Shown here in pieces: positions 18,277-27,011 of a DNA stretch of 64,000 nucleotides. The notes under the pieces are model-generated. The model was not told where the DNA came from and made no database searches. It saw nothing but the letters and a program-made list of their open reading frames with translations. The DNA lies in the NCBI RefSeq assembly GCF_023954335.1, contig NZ_JAMLIE010000001.1, forward strand, positions 1,054,001 to 1,118,000, written 5' to 3'. The stretch comes from Aquamicrobium sp. (GTDB lineage: Bacteria; Pseudomonadota; Alphaproteobacteria; Rhizobiales; Rhizobiaceae). Position 1 is the stretch's first letter, and every line of letters starts with the position of its first letter. Made by a program: the position numbers and the translations under genes.

Positions 18277-18445
18277 TCGGAAACGGTTCCGTTCACGGAT
18301 GAAAAGGGAACACGGTTGGCCGCAAGGCCGAAGCCGGACTGCCCCCGCAACTGTAACCGCCGAGCTTTCTTCCATGACGCCACTGGCCCGAGGCCGGGAA
18401 GGCGGAGGAAAGCGACGACGCGGAAGTCAGGAGACCTGCCTTTTC
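18277..18445 (+). promoter_or_regulatory. cobalamin (B12) riboswitch upstream of btuBFCD
   Basis: Conserved blocks occur in the right order: GATGAAAAGGGAACACGG (18298-18315), CTGCCCCCGCAACTGTAA (18339-18356), GCCACTGG (18379-18386), CCGGGAAGGC (18394-18403) and the B12 box AGTCAGGAGACCTGCC (18425-18440). The aptamer binds adenosylcobalamin, and ligand binding should reduce expression. About 195 bases separate the B12 box from the btuB start. No terminator with a T-run is evident there, so control may act on translation. Confidence 0.95.
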
Positions 18446-18640
18446 CAGTCACCCATGCCGGGCCACGGGGTGTTGGCCAGGCGCGGTCGTCCGTCGCGGT
18501 GACACGGAAAGTCGTGTTGCCGCGCGCCGGAACGGCCTGAGGGTGGAGCCTTTCTCTCCAGCCTGTCGTCCTACCAGCCAGCGGCTGATGTCGAATTGCG
18601 GCGTGCCCTGATCGGGCCCGCCCGATGCAGGGGGATCAGG

Positions 18641-20536
18641 ATGATCAGAACCATAGTCGCAGCGGGCGCATGCGCGCTCGTCCTGCCTGTCGTGGCGCAG
18701 GCCCAGGGTCTGCCCGACGCCGGCGGCGTCACCGTTCTCGACACGATCACGGTGACGACGCCGCTGCGCCGTGCCTCGTCGCTCGAGCGCACCACCTCGT
18801 CGGTGACGGTCATCGCGCGCGAGGAGATCGAGCGTTCCGCCGCCGTCGATCTCGCCTCGCTGCTGAAGACCCATGTCGGCGTGTCGGTCAGCCTGAACGG
18901 CGGCATCGGCGCGTCGGGCGGCACCGGCATGCGCGGCGCCAAGCCCTCGCAGACCCTCATCCTGGTGAACGGCGTGCGCATCAGCTCGGCCACCAACGGC
19001 TCGGTGTCGCTGTTCAACATCCCGCTCGAATCGATCGAGCGCGTCGAGATCGCGCGGGGGCCGCATTCGGCGCAGTACGGCGCCGACGCCATCGGCGGCA
19101 TCATCAACATCATCACCGACCGCGGCGGGGCCTGCGCCAACGGCGCGGAGGCGTGCACCACGGTAACGGCCGGGGTCATGCATCCGTGGGGCGGCAGGCT
19201 GGCGCTCGACACGGCCGGGCGCAGCGCGGGCGGCTGGGACTATTCGTTCGGCGGCAGTCTGTTCGGCACGCGCGGCTACGAGTTCACCACGCCCCTGCTG
19301 CGAAGCCACGAGCCCGACGACGACGGCTTCGCGCGGGGTTCTTTCCACTATTCGCTGTCGAAGGACTACGACTGGGGCCGCATCTATTCCAGCGGCCTCG
19401 TCGCGCGCGCCCGCACCCAATACGACCACAACAGCCTCGCCCAGCCCAACGAGACCGAGACCGACACGCTGACCGGCAAGATCGGCGTCAGGCTGGATCA
19501 CACGGACGACTGGAAGACGACGCTGGAGGTGACGGGCGGCGTCGACAACACTACCAACTTCCGCAAGGGTACGAATGTCGAGGCCGTGTTCGATTCCGCC
19601 CGCTTCGGCGTGCTGGCGCTCACGGAAGCCTCCTTCGCGACCGACATGGTCGACCATGTGCTCAATGTCGGCGTCGAGGCCTATCGCGAGCAGATCGACC
19701 CGACGGGCAACTACGCGCTGAAGCGGCGCGACCTCGTCGCCGCCTTCGGCCAGTACTCGCTCGAATATGGCGACCTCGTCGTCGATTCGGGGCTGCGCTT
19801 CGACTACAACGAGCAGTTCGGCGAGGCGACGACCTGGAATGTCGGCGCAAGCTACGCGCTGCTGCCGGAGCTGACCGTGCGCGCCTCCTACGCCACGGGC
19901 TTCCGCGCGCCGAGCTTCAACGACCTCTATTATTCCACCCCCGGCATCGGCGAGGGCAATCCCGATCTCCGGCCCGAGCGCTCCCGGTCGCTGGAGGCCG
20001 GCCTGAACTGGCGCCCGACCGCGCAAACCAGCCTCGACGTCAGCGTCTACCGCAACCGGATCAAGGACCAGATCGAGTGGAACCGGGAGAACTACCCGGC
20101 CTTGCCGATGTTCCCGGACAACATCGCCCGCGTCACGGTCACGGGCCTCGAGGCATCGCTCGACCATCGTTTCGGCGCGCGCTGGGGCGCGCGGGCGACG
20201 CTCGACCTGCGCCGGCCCATCAACGAGGAGACGGGCCGCTATGTCGACTATCAGGACCGCTTTCGCGCGTCCCTCGAGGTCGATTTCCAGGCGACGGAAA
20301 AGCTCTGGCTGAAGGCCGGCGTCTTCCATGTCGGCAAGCGGTCCGCAACGGTCAGCAACGCGCCGATGACCATGCCGGCCTACACCACGGTCGACGTCAC
20401 CGGCATCTATCGCCTCGACGCGCAGTCCGAGCTCAAGCTGTCGGTCGAAAACCTGTTCGACAAGCGATATGAGCGCATCTACTACTACAACGCCATGGGC
20501 AGGACCATCAATCTGAGCTTCTCGCGGACCTTCTAA
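18641..20536 (+). CDS. btuB: TonB-dependent vitamin B12 outer-membrane receptor
   Basis: A 631-residue outer-membrane transporter for cobalamin. It has a signal peptide (about residues 1-22, ending VVAQAQG), a TonB box-like LDTITVTT, and a plug domain with VTVIAREEIERS, VNGVRISS and EIARGPHSAQYGADAIGGII. A barrel follows, ending in the aromatic C-terminus NLSFSRTF needed for outer-membrane insertion. ATG 18641 is preceded by GGGGATCAGG. It is the first gene after the B12 riboswitch, and its stop overlaps the btuF start by one base (TAATG). Confidence 0.93.
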   Translation: MIRTIVAAGACALVLPVVAQAQGLPDAGGVTVLDTITVTTPLRRASSLERTTSSVTVIAREEIERSAAVDLASLLKTHVGVSVSLNGGIGASGGTGMRGAKPSQTLILVNGVRISSATNGSVSLFNIPLESIERVEIARGPHSAQYGADAIGGIINIITDRGGACANGAEACTTVTAGVMHPWGGRLALDTAGRSAGGWDYSFGGSLFGTRGYEFTTPLLRSHEPDDDGFARGSFHYSLSKDYDWGRIYSSGLVARARTQYDHNSLAQPNETETDTLTGKIGVRLDHTDDWKTTLEVTGGVDNTTNFRKGTNVEAVFDSARFGVLALTEASFATDMVDHVLNVGVEAYREQIDPTGNYALKRRDLVAAFGQYSLEYGDLVVDSGLRFDYNEQFGEATTWNVGASYALLPELTVRASYATGFRAPSFNDLYYSTPGIGEGNPDLRPERSRSLEAGLNWRPTAQTSLDVSVYRNRIKDQIEWNRENYPALPMFPDNIARVTVTGLEASLDHRFGARWGARATLDLRRPINEETGRYVDYQDRFRASLEVDFQATEKLWLKAGVFHVGKRSATVSNAPMTMPAYTTVDVTGIYRLDAQSELKLSVENLFDKRYERIYYYNAMGRTINLSFSRTF

Positions 20537-21396
20537 TGAAGCGCACTCATCCGATACGCGCGGGACGGCTGCCCGCCCTCTTCGCGGCGTGCCTGTGGCT
20601 CGCCATGCCCGTGCCGGCGCAAGCCGCGCCGGCACGCGTCGTCTCGATCAACGTCTGCACCGACCAGCTCGCCATGCTGATCGCCGGCGAGGGCCAGCTC
20701 CACGCCGTCTCGGCGCTGGCGCGCGATCCCAACTCCTCGACGATGACGACGCAAGCGCAAGCCTACGCGGTCAACCACGCGCTGGCCGAGGAGATATTCC
20801 TGATGAAGCCGGACCTCGTCCTCGCCGGCACCTTCTCCTCGCGCGCCACCGTCGGCCTGCTGCGCACGCTCGGGATAACGGTCGAGGAATTCGCGCCGGC
20901 CCGCTCGTTCGACGACGTGCGCGAGAACATCCTGCGGGTGGGCGCGCTGCTCGACCGGCAGGGGCGCGCGGCCGCGCTGGTGGCCGAGCTCGATGCCGGC
21001 CTCGCCGCGCTCGCCGCCGAGCCGCCCTCCGGCCGCAAGATCGCGCTCTACGACGCCAACAGCTACACCACCGGAAAGGGCACGCTCGCCAATGAGATCT
21101 TCCACGCGGCCGGCCTCGTCAACGTCGCCGAGGAGATGGGCATCACCGGCAGCGGCCGGGTGCCGCTGGAGATGCTGATCGTGGCGCGGCCGGACATGGT
21201 GGCGACGAGCTTCCGCGACTACGGCGCGCCGGCGCTGGCGCAGGAGAACTTCGTCCACCCTGCCTTCGCCGCGCTGGAGGCGCAGAGCCAGCCGGTCGCG
21301 GTGCCGGTGCCCAACATGATCTGCGGCGCGCCGTTCACGCTCGAAGCCGCCTTCGTGCTGCAACGGGCAGCGGCGCAAGGTGGGGAGCGGCCATGA
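20536..21396 (+). CDS. btuF: periplasmic cobalamin-binding protein of ABC transporter
   Basis: A 286-residue class III substrate-binding protein with a signal peptide (cleavage near VPAQAAPA). Two lobes are joined by one helix. Characteristic stretches are RVVSINVCTDQLAMLIA, KPDLVLAGTFSSRATVGLLR and GSGRVPLEMLIVARPDMV. It hands cobalamin imported by btuB to the BtuCD permease. Its 3' end overlaps the btuC start by four bases. Annotation tools often call this family cobalamin/iron-siderophore binding; the riboswitch and btuB context settle on B12. Confidence 0.9.
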   Translation: MKRTHPIRAGRLPALFAACLWLAMPVPAQAAPARVVSINVCTDQLAMLIAGEGQLHAVSALARDPNSSTMTTQAQAYAVNHALAEEIFLMKPDLVLAGTFSSRATVGLLRTLGITVEEFAPARSFDDVRENILRVGALLDRQGRAAALVAELDAGLAALAAEPPSGRKIALYDANSYTTGKGTLANEIFHAAGLVNVAEEMGITGSGRVPLEMLIVARPDMVATSFRDYGAPALAQENFVHPAFAALEAQSQPVAVPVPNMICGAPFTLEAAFVLQRAAAQGGERP

Positions 21397-22394
21397 GCGA
21401 GACGGCGCGCTACCGCCTGCTGATCGTGGCGCTCGCCGCGCTCACGTTTCTCCTGTTCCTCCTGTCGCTGACCGTCGGCCCGGCGGCGATCGCCTTCGGC
21501 GACAGCATCGCGGCGCTGTTTGGAGGAGAGGCGGGCGAGATCGGCCTCATCATGCGCGAGATCAGGCTGCCGCGCGCCCTGCTCGGGCTGATGATCGGCG
21601 CGACGCTCGGCCTGTCGGGCGCGGTGCTGCAGGGCTATCTGCGCAACCCGCTGGCCGAGCCGGGCCTGCTCGGCATCAGCGCCATGGCCTCGCTCGGCGC
21701 GGTGCTGGCCATCTATACCGGCCTCGCCGCCGCCTTCATGCTGGCGCTGCCCCTGTCGGCGCTGGCGGGGGCCGTGCTCGCGGTCGTCGTCATCCAGGCG
21801 CTGGCGGGCGGGCGCGGCAATTCGCTGATCATCATCCTCGCCGGCATCGCGGTGTCGAGCTTCGCCGGGGCGATGACCTCGCTGGCGTTGAACCTCTCGC
21901 CCAACCCGTTCGCGGCGCTGGAGATCATGTTCTGGATGCTCGGCTCGCTCACCGACCGCTCGATGACGCATGTGTGGCTGGCCGGCCCGTTCATCCTCGT
22001 CGGCTGGGCCATGCTCGCCTCGCTCGGCCGTGCGCTCGACGCGCTGACGCTCGGCCCCGAAACCGCGGCCAGCATGGGGGTGGACATGCGCCGGGTGCAG
22101 TTCCTCGCCGTGTTCGGCACGGCCGCCTGCGTCGGCGCGGGAACGGCGGTGTCGGGGGCCATCGGCTTCGTCGGGCTGGTCGTGCCGCACATCCTGCGCC
22201 CTCTGGTCGGGGCGCGCCCGTCGCGGCTGCTGCTCGCCAGCGCGCTCGGCGGCGCCTGCGTCGTGCTCGCGGCCGACATTCTGGTGCGCCTCATCGCGCC
22301 GTCGCGCGACCTGAAGCTCGGCGTGCTGACGGCCATCGTCGGCGCGCCGTTCTTCCTGTGGCTGGTGTTCCGCGCCCGACGGAGGCTGGCATGA
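21393..22394 (+). CDS. btuC: cobalamin ABC transporter permease
   Basis: A 333-residue FecCD/BtuC-type permease with about ten membrane helices. Family motifs are RLPRALLGLMIGATLGLSGAV, QGYLRNPLAEPGLLGIS, FWMLGSLTDRS, the cytoplasmic coupling loop SGAIGFVGLVVPHILRPLVG and the C-terminal GVLTAIVGAPFFLWLVFR. It forms the membrane channel with btuD. It overlaps both neighbours by four bases, giving tight coupling in the order F-C-D. Confidence 0.93.
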   Translation: MSETARYRLLIVALAALTFLLFLLSLTVGPAAIAFGDSIAALFGGEAGEIGLIMREIRLPRALLGLMIGATLGLSGAVLQGYLRNPLAEPGLLGISAMASLGAVLAIYTGLAAAFMLALPLSALAGAVLAVVVIQALAGGRGNSLIIILAGIAVSSFAGAMTSLALNLSPNPFAALEIMFWMLGSLTDRSMTHVWLAGPFILVGWAMLASLGRALDALTLGPETAASMGVDMRRVQFLAVFGTAACVGAGTAVSGAIGFVGLVVPHILRPLVGARPSRLLLASALGGACVVLAADILVRLIAPSRDLKLGVLTAIVGAPFFLWLVFRARRRLA

Positions 22395-23173
22395 CCCTGC
22401 TTTCGATCTCCGGCCTTTCGGTCCGGCTCGGCGGCAAGCCGGTGCTGGACGGCCTCGACGTGTCGGTGGCGGCCGGCGAGTTCGTCGGCCTGATCGGCCC
22501 GAACGGCGCGGGCAAGTCGACGCTGCTGCGCACGGTGCTCGGATTCCTGCCCCATGCCGGCACGGTGCTGGTCGGCGGGACGGACACCACGGCGCTGCGG
22601 GCGCGCGAGCGGGCGAGGCGCGTCGCCTACCTCGCGCAGGAGCGCGAGATCGCCTGGGCGGTGCCGGTGGAGACGGTGGTGGCGCTCGGGCGCGCCCCGC
22701 ACCGGCCGGGCTTCGCCGCGCCCGGCGCGCGCGACCGCGAGATCGTCGAGGAGGCGATGCGGCGCATGGACGTCGCCGCCTTCCGCGGCCGCATCGCCAC
22801 CGAGCTTTCCGGCGGCGAGAAGGCGCGGGTGCTGACGGCGCGGGCGCTGGCGCAGGACACGCCGCTGCTGCTCGCCGACGAGCCGACCGCCGGCCTCGAC
22901 CCCGCGCACCAGATCGGGCTGATGCGGCTGTTCGGCGAGCTGGCCGCCTCGGGGCGCGGCGTCGTCGCCTCGCTGCACGATCTCGGCCTTGCCGCGCGCT
23001 GGTGCTCGCGCCTCGTGCTCATCGCGCAGGGGCGCATCGTCGCCGACGGGCCACCCGCCGCCGTGCTGACCCCGCAGCGCCTGCGCGACGTCTACGGCGT
23101 CAGCGCCTTCTTCACCGAGGTCGACGGCGCGCCGGTCGTCCATCCGCTCGACCTTGCCGGAGGGCAGGGGTAG
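22391..23173 (+). CDS. btuD: cobalamin ABC transporter ATP-binding protein
   Basis: A 260-residue ABC ATPase powering the BtuC permease. It has Walker A GPNGAGKSTLLR (from residue 36), Q-loop YLAQERE, signature LSGGEKARV, Walker B PLLLADEPTAGLDP and the switch His in SLHDLGLAARWC. ATG 22391 overlaps the btuC stop. It is the last gene of the riboswitch-led operon; the next gene starts 64 bases later after a weak spacer. Confidence 0.93.
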   Translation: MTLLSISGLSVRLGGKPVLDGLDVSVAAGEFVGLIGPNGAGKSTLLRTVLGFLPHAGTVLVGGTDTTALRARERARRVAYLAQEREIAWAVPVETVVALGRAPHRPGFAAPGARDREIVEEAMRRMDVAAFRGRIATELSGGEKARVLTARALAQDTPLLLADEPTAGLDPAHQIGLMRLFGELAASGRGVVASLHDLGLAARWCSRLVLIAQGRIVADGPPAAVLTPQRLRDVYGVSAFFTEVDGAPVVHPLDLAGGQG

Positions 23174-23237
23174 CGCCAAGGGGTAGCGGACGTCGCGCGG
23201 GAGGGCTATCACCCGCGCGATGAAGACACGACGAGGC

Positions 23238-24287
23238 ATGACGATGACGGCGCGCGACGACCGGGACGAGATCATCCTGTCCTGGCAGGAGCTGTTCGAC
23301 CTCGCCTGCGGCTTCCTGACCGCGCACGGGCTTTCGCAGGCTCAGGCGCATGCGCTTGCCGGCGCGCTGTGCAAGGCCGAGCGCGATGGCTGCCGCTCGC
23401 ACGGGCTCCAGCGCCTGCCGGGAACGGTGGAGACGATGGCGCATCCCGCCTTCAACCGCGATGCCGATCCTGTTCCGCAGGCGTTGACGCCGGCCGTCAC
23501 CCGGCTCGATGCCGACTACGGCTTCTCCATCCTCGCGGCGGAGCGCGGATTGCCGCTGCTGGTCACCGGCGCGCGCCGGCTCGGCGTCGCCGTGCTCGCG
23601 GTCAACAACGGCTTTCATTCGACGGCGCTGTGGCCGCTGGTCGAGGAGATCGCCGCCCACGGCCTCGCCGGCCTCTCCATGAATCCGACCCATGACTGGG
23701 TGGCCCCGGCCGGAGGAACCGCCGGCGCGCTCGGCACCAATCCCATCGCCTTCTCGTGGCCGCGCCGGGGCCGTCCGCCCTATGTCTTCGACTTCGCCAC
23801 CAGCGCCGCCGCGCGCGCCGACATCGCGCTCCATCGTCAGGAAGGGCGCGCGCTGCCGCCGGGCTGGGGCCTCGACGCGGAGGGCCGCCCGAGCACCGAC
23901 CCCGCCGCGGTGCTCGCCGGTGCGATGCTGCCCTTCGGCGGCCACAAGGGCTCGGCGCTGGCGACGATGATCGAGCTGCTCGCCGGCCCCTTCATCGCCG
24001 ACCGCACCAGCCGGCAATCGGCGACGTTCGACGGCGGGGCGAAGGCCGCGCCCTGTCATGGCGAGCTGATCATCGCCTTCGATCCCGCCCTCGTCGGCAC
24101 GGCCCTCGGCAAGGACGAGGCCGCGCAGGACGCCGCCGAGGACCTCTTTTCCCGCATCGAGCGGCAGGGCGCGCGGCTGCCCGGCGCGCGCCGCCACGCC
24201 GCGCGGGCCCTCTCCGAAAGCCGGGGCATCGCCATCCCGAGGCCGCTCCACGAGAAAATCCTGTCGATGATGCCACCGGCCGGGTAG
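23238..24287 (+). CDS. Ldh family NAD(P)H-dependent oxidoreductase (imino-acid reductase-like)
   Basis: Malate/L-lactate dehydrogenase (Ldh_2, YlbC/DpkA) family, about 349 residues from ATG 23238, which has GACGAGG in front. ATG 23220 is an in-frame alternative that would add six residues. Family marks are CKAERDGCRSHGLQRLPG, VNNGFHSTALWPLVEE, GALGTNPIAFSWPRRG, FDFATSAAARADI and LPFGGHKGSALATMIELLAG. Members reduce cyclic imino acids (piperideine- or pyrroline-2-carboxylate) or 2-oxo acids. The piperideine/pyrroline type is my preferred reading but is not proven by a specific residue. It lies after btuD without an obvious link to B12. Confidence 0.8.
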   Translation: MTMTARDDRDEIILSWQELFDLACGFLTAHGLSQAQAHALAGALCKAERDGCRSHGLQRLPGTVETMAHPAFNRDADPVPQALTPAVTRLDADYGFSILAAERGLPLLVTGARRLGVAVLAVNNGFHSTALWPLVEEIAAHGLAGLSMNPTHDWVAPAGGTAGALGTNPIAFSWPRRGRPPYVFDFATSAAARADIALHRQEGRALPPGWGLDAEGRPSTDPAAVLAGAMLPFGGHKGSALATMIELLAGPFIADRTSRQSATFDGGAKAAPCHGELIIAFDPALVGTALGKDEAAQDAAEDLFSRIERQGARLPGARRHAARALSESRGIAIPRPLHEKILSMMPPAG

Positions 24288-24399
24288 CGATGCGGCACCG
24301 GGCCGGAAGGCTCGCCTTCGGCGGCGATCCGTGGCAGAGCCTTCCCGCGGCGGGTCCCGCTGAACCCATCCACCCGGATCAATCCAGTCTGGTGAGAAC

Positions 24400-25797
24400 G
24401 TGAACGGATCGAATCGATCTTCCGAGGTCATGGCGGCGAGCGAGGTCGCCTCGCCCTGGACGACCCATTTCAGGGAGACGGTCCTTCTCGGCCTGCCGCT
24501 GATCGCCGCGCAGCTGGCACAGATGGCGCTCAACGTCACCAACACGGTGGTCCTCGGCCGTGTCGGGCCGGAGGAACTGGCCGCGTCCGTGCTCGGCTGG
24601 CAGTTCTTCTTCGTCCTGTGGATGTTCGGCTCGGGCTTCGGCTTCGCGGTCATGCCGCTGGTCGCCAACGCCATCGGCTCGAACGACCCGCGCGGCGGGC
24701 GGCGCTTCGTGCGCATGGGCCTGTGGATCAGCTTCGCCTACGGGCTCCTGATGATGGTGCCGCTGTGGAACGCCGAGGCGATCTTTCGCGCCCTCGGGCA
24801 GGACCCGCGCATTTCGGCGCTGGCCGCCGCCTATATCGGCACGCTGAAATGGTCGCTGTTCCCGCAGCTCGCCATCATCGTCCTGCGCTCCTTCCTCGGC
24901 GCGCTCGGCCGGCCGGGCATCGTGGTGATCGCCCTGGTCGTCGGCGTCGCGATCAATGCCGGGCTCAACGTCGTGCTGGTGTTCGGCGGCGCGGGTCTGC
25001 CGGCGCTGGGCATGCAAGGCTCGGGGCTGGCGACCCTCATCGCAACCTGCTGCGTCGCGCTGTTCCTCGTCGTCCATATCTCGCGCCATCGCGTGCTGCG
25101 CCGGCAGGAAATCTTCGTCCGCTTCTTCAGGCCCGACATGCCGGCCATCGCCGAGGTCTTCCGGCTGGGCTGGCCGATGGGCACGACGGTCGTCGCCGAG
25201 GTCGCGCTGTTCACCGCAACCTCCTTCATGATGGGCGTGATCGGCCCGATGGAGCTCGCCGCCCACGGCATCGCCCTGCAACTGAGCGGCGTCGCCTTCA
25301 TGATCCCGCTCGGCCTTTCGGCCGCGACCACGATCCGGGTCGGCCATGCCTACGGCGCCGGCAACCATTCCGACGTGTCGCGGGCGGCGATGACCTCGCT
25401 CGGCCTCGGCCTCGCCATCGCCTGCCTCTCCGCTGCGGTGTTCCTCACCGTGCCGCGCGCGCTGATCGCGCTTTATCTCGACATGGAGGCCGGGGCCTCG
25501 GCCCCGGTGATCCCGATCGCCGTGTCGTTCCTCGCCGTCGCCGGCATCTTCCAGATCGTCGATGGCGTGCAGGCCCTGTCGAGCGGCGCGCTGCGCGGGC
25601 TGAAGGAGGCGCGCGCGCCGATGGTGATCGCGCTCCTGAGCTACTGGGCCATCGGCGTCCCGGTCGGCTACGGGCTCGCCTTCCCCGCCGGCTGGGGCGG
25701 CATCGGCATCTGGTGGGGTCTGGCGATCGGCCTCGCCGCCGCCGCTGTCCTGATGACGGCACGGCTGCTGCGGAAAATCCGCCGGCCGGCGCCCTGA
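24400..25797 (+). CDS. MATE family multidrug/metabolite exporter
   Basis: A 465-residue inner-membrane antiporter with twelve predicted helices in two homologous halves. The first begins FRETVLLGLPLIAAQLAQMALNVT without a break. The half-repeat entry is LGWPMGTTVVAEVALFTATS, and GLSAATTIRVGHAYGAGN is the typical segment after helix 8. The start is GTG 24400 (GGTGAGAAC before it); ATG 24430 is also possible. It exports cationic or toxic compounds using a sodium or proton gradient. It converges with the GlxA regulator, whose stop lies 4 bases beyond. Confidence 0.88.
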   Translation: MNGSNRSSEVMAASEVASPWTTHFRETVLLGLPLIAAQLAQMALNVTNTVVLGRVGPEELAASVLGWQFFFVLWMFGSGFGFAVMPLVANAIGSNDPRGGRRFVRMGLWISFAYGLLMMVPLWNAEAIFRALGQDPRISALAAAYIGTLKWSLFPQLAIIVLRSFLGALGRPGIVVIALVVGVAINAGLNVVLVFGGAGLPALGMQGSGLATLIATCCVALFLVVHISRHRVLRRQEIFVRFFRPDMPAIAEVFRLGWPMGTTVVAEVALFTATSFMMGVIGPMELAAHGIALQLSGVAFMIPLGLSAATTIRVGHAYGAGNHSDVSRAAMTSLGLGLAIACLSAAVFLTVPRALIALYLDMEAGASAPVIPIAVSFLAVAGIFQIVDGVQALSSGALRGLKEARAPMVIALLSYWAIGVPVGYGLAFPAGWGGIGIWWGLAIGLAAAAVLMTARLLRKIRRPAP

Positions 25798-25801
25798 CCG
25801 A

Positions 25802-26818
25802 TCAGGCGCCATCATCCGCCGCAAGGCCGGTCTGGCCACGCTGCGCGTTGCGGTATCGGGCCGGCGTCACGCCCCGTTCGGCCCGCATGGTGCGCACGAG
25901 ATGGGAGGCGTCGCAGAAGCCGCAGGCGAGCGCGATGGCGCTGATCGAATCCCCCGTCGCGCGCAGCCTCGACATCGCGGTGTCCAGCCTGATCTCGAGA
26001 TAGGTCTTCTGCGGCGACCGGGCGAGGTCCGCCTGGAAGCGGCGCTCGAGCGTCCTGCGCCCCACCGTCAGCTCGGCCGCCAGCTCGTCCACGGTCTTCG
26101 GTATCTCGATGTTCTGCTGCATGCGCAGCACCGCGCGCTTCACCAGCGGATCGTCGATATGCCGGGCGAAACGCTGGCCGGGCTGCGGGCGCTCGCCGCT
26201 CAGCGCGTTCTCGATCATCATGATGTTGAGGCTCTTGATCGCCGCGGCCTGGCCGATATGGCGCTGGACGAGAAAGGCCGCCAGATGCGCCGCGCCGTGG
26301 CCGCCGGAGCAGGTCATCCGGTCGCGGTCGACGACGAATATCTGGTCCGAGATCGGCGTCTCGGTCTCGAAGCGGTCGACGAAGTCCTGATGGTGGAACC
26401 AGCTGACGCAGCAGCGGTAGCCTTGCAGCAGCCCCGCCTCCTGGAGGATGAAGACGCCGGTGCACAGCGCGATCAGCGGGACGTTCTTGGCCGCGGCCGA
26501 CCGCAGATAGGCGACCGCCTCGGCGCTGATCGCGCTGCGGTCGCCGATCAGCCCGCCGACGACCACCAGATAATCGTACGTCCCCGCGTCGCGCAGCCAC
26601 GTGTCCGGCTGCACCCGCACGCCGCAGCTCGAGCGGATCGCCGCGTGGTCGTGCGACAGCACCGACCACTCGCAGCGGATCGGCCGCGACTTGTCGGCCT
26701 CGTCGGCGGCGAGGCGCAGGACGTCGACGAAGCTGGCGAAGGCCGACAGGGTGAAGCGGTCGGCGAGCAGGAAGCCGATGCGCAGGCGTTTGTGCGAAGG
26801 CGACCCCGGTGCGGGCAT
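25802..26818 (-). CDS. GlxA-family (DJ-1/PfpI plus AraC) transcription regulator, GbdR-like
   Basis: A 338-residue regulator. Residues 1-190 are a DJ-1/PfpI-like sensing domain (IGFLLADRFTLSAFASFVDV, DYLVVVGGLIGD, ALCTGVFILQEAGLL with the elbow Cys). Residues 225-325 are a double helix-turn-helix AraC domain (TVDELAAELTVGRRTLERRF, ISAIALACGFCDASHLVRTM). In Pseudomonas, GbdR of this class activates glycine betaine and sarcosine catabolism. Here the gene is divergent from soxBDAG-glyA with 193 bases between them, so the same job is a reasonable inference. ATG 26818 gives the normal family N-terminus; the frame is open further upstream without homology. Confidence 0.85.
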   Translation of the reverse strand: MPAPGSPSHKRLRIGFLLADRFTLSAFASFVDVLRLAADEADKSRPIRCEWSVLSHDHAAIRSSCGVRVQPDTWLRDAGTYDYLVVVGGLIGDRSAISAEAVAYLRSAAAKNVPLIALCTGVFILQEAGLLQGYRCCVSWFHHQDFVDRFETETPISDQIFVVDRDRMTCSGGHGAAHLAAFLVQRHIGQAAAIKSLNIMMIENALSGERPQPGQRFARHIDDPLVKRAVLRMQQNIEIPKTVDELAAELTVGRRTLERRFQADLARSPQKTYLEIRLDTAMSRLRATGDSISAIALACGFCDASHLVRTMRAERGVTPARYRNAQRGQTGLAADDGA

Positions 26819-26907
26819 GGCGCATTCCTTCAAGGCGGGTGTCGTGGATTTTCCAGCGGCAGCCGGCCGATGTCCAGCCCCCGCTGGTTGCATGGCTTCC
26901 GGCCGCG

Positions 26908-26937
26908 TGACGCAATCCTGCATTTCCTTTGACGCAA
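26908..26937. promoter_or_regulatory. direct repeat, candidate AraC-type operator for sox operon
   Basis: TGACGCAA occurs at 26908-26915 and again at 26930-26937, same orientation, exactly 22 bases apart start to start (two helical turns). This is the layout used by AraC-family activators whose two helix-turn-helix units bind successive major grooves. It sits between the GlxA-type regulator and soxB, 75 bases before the soxB start. Assignment to the adjacent regulator is inferred. Confidence 0.5.
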
Positions 26938-26945
26938 ACCTTCCA

Positions 26946-26962
26946 GATGACGGCGCGTCATC
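26946..26962. promoter_or_regulatory. inverted repeat GATGAC-N5-GTCATC upstream of soxB
   Basis: Perfect 6-bp arms around GGCGC, 49 bases before the soxB ATG and just downstream of the TGACGCAA repeats. It could be a second operator or part of the promoter region. No matching regulator can be named. Confidence 0.35.
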
Positions 26963-27011
26963 GCGGCTAGTGTCCCCGGCCAGTCCATCACACCAGCCGG
27001 CGGTCCGTGAC

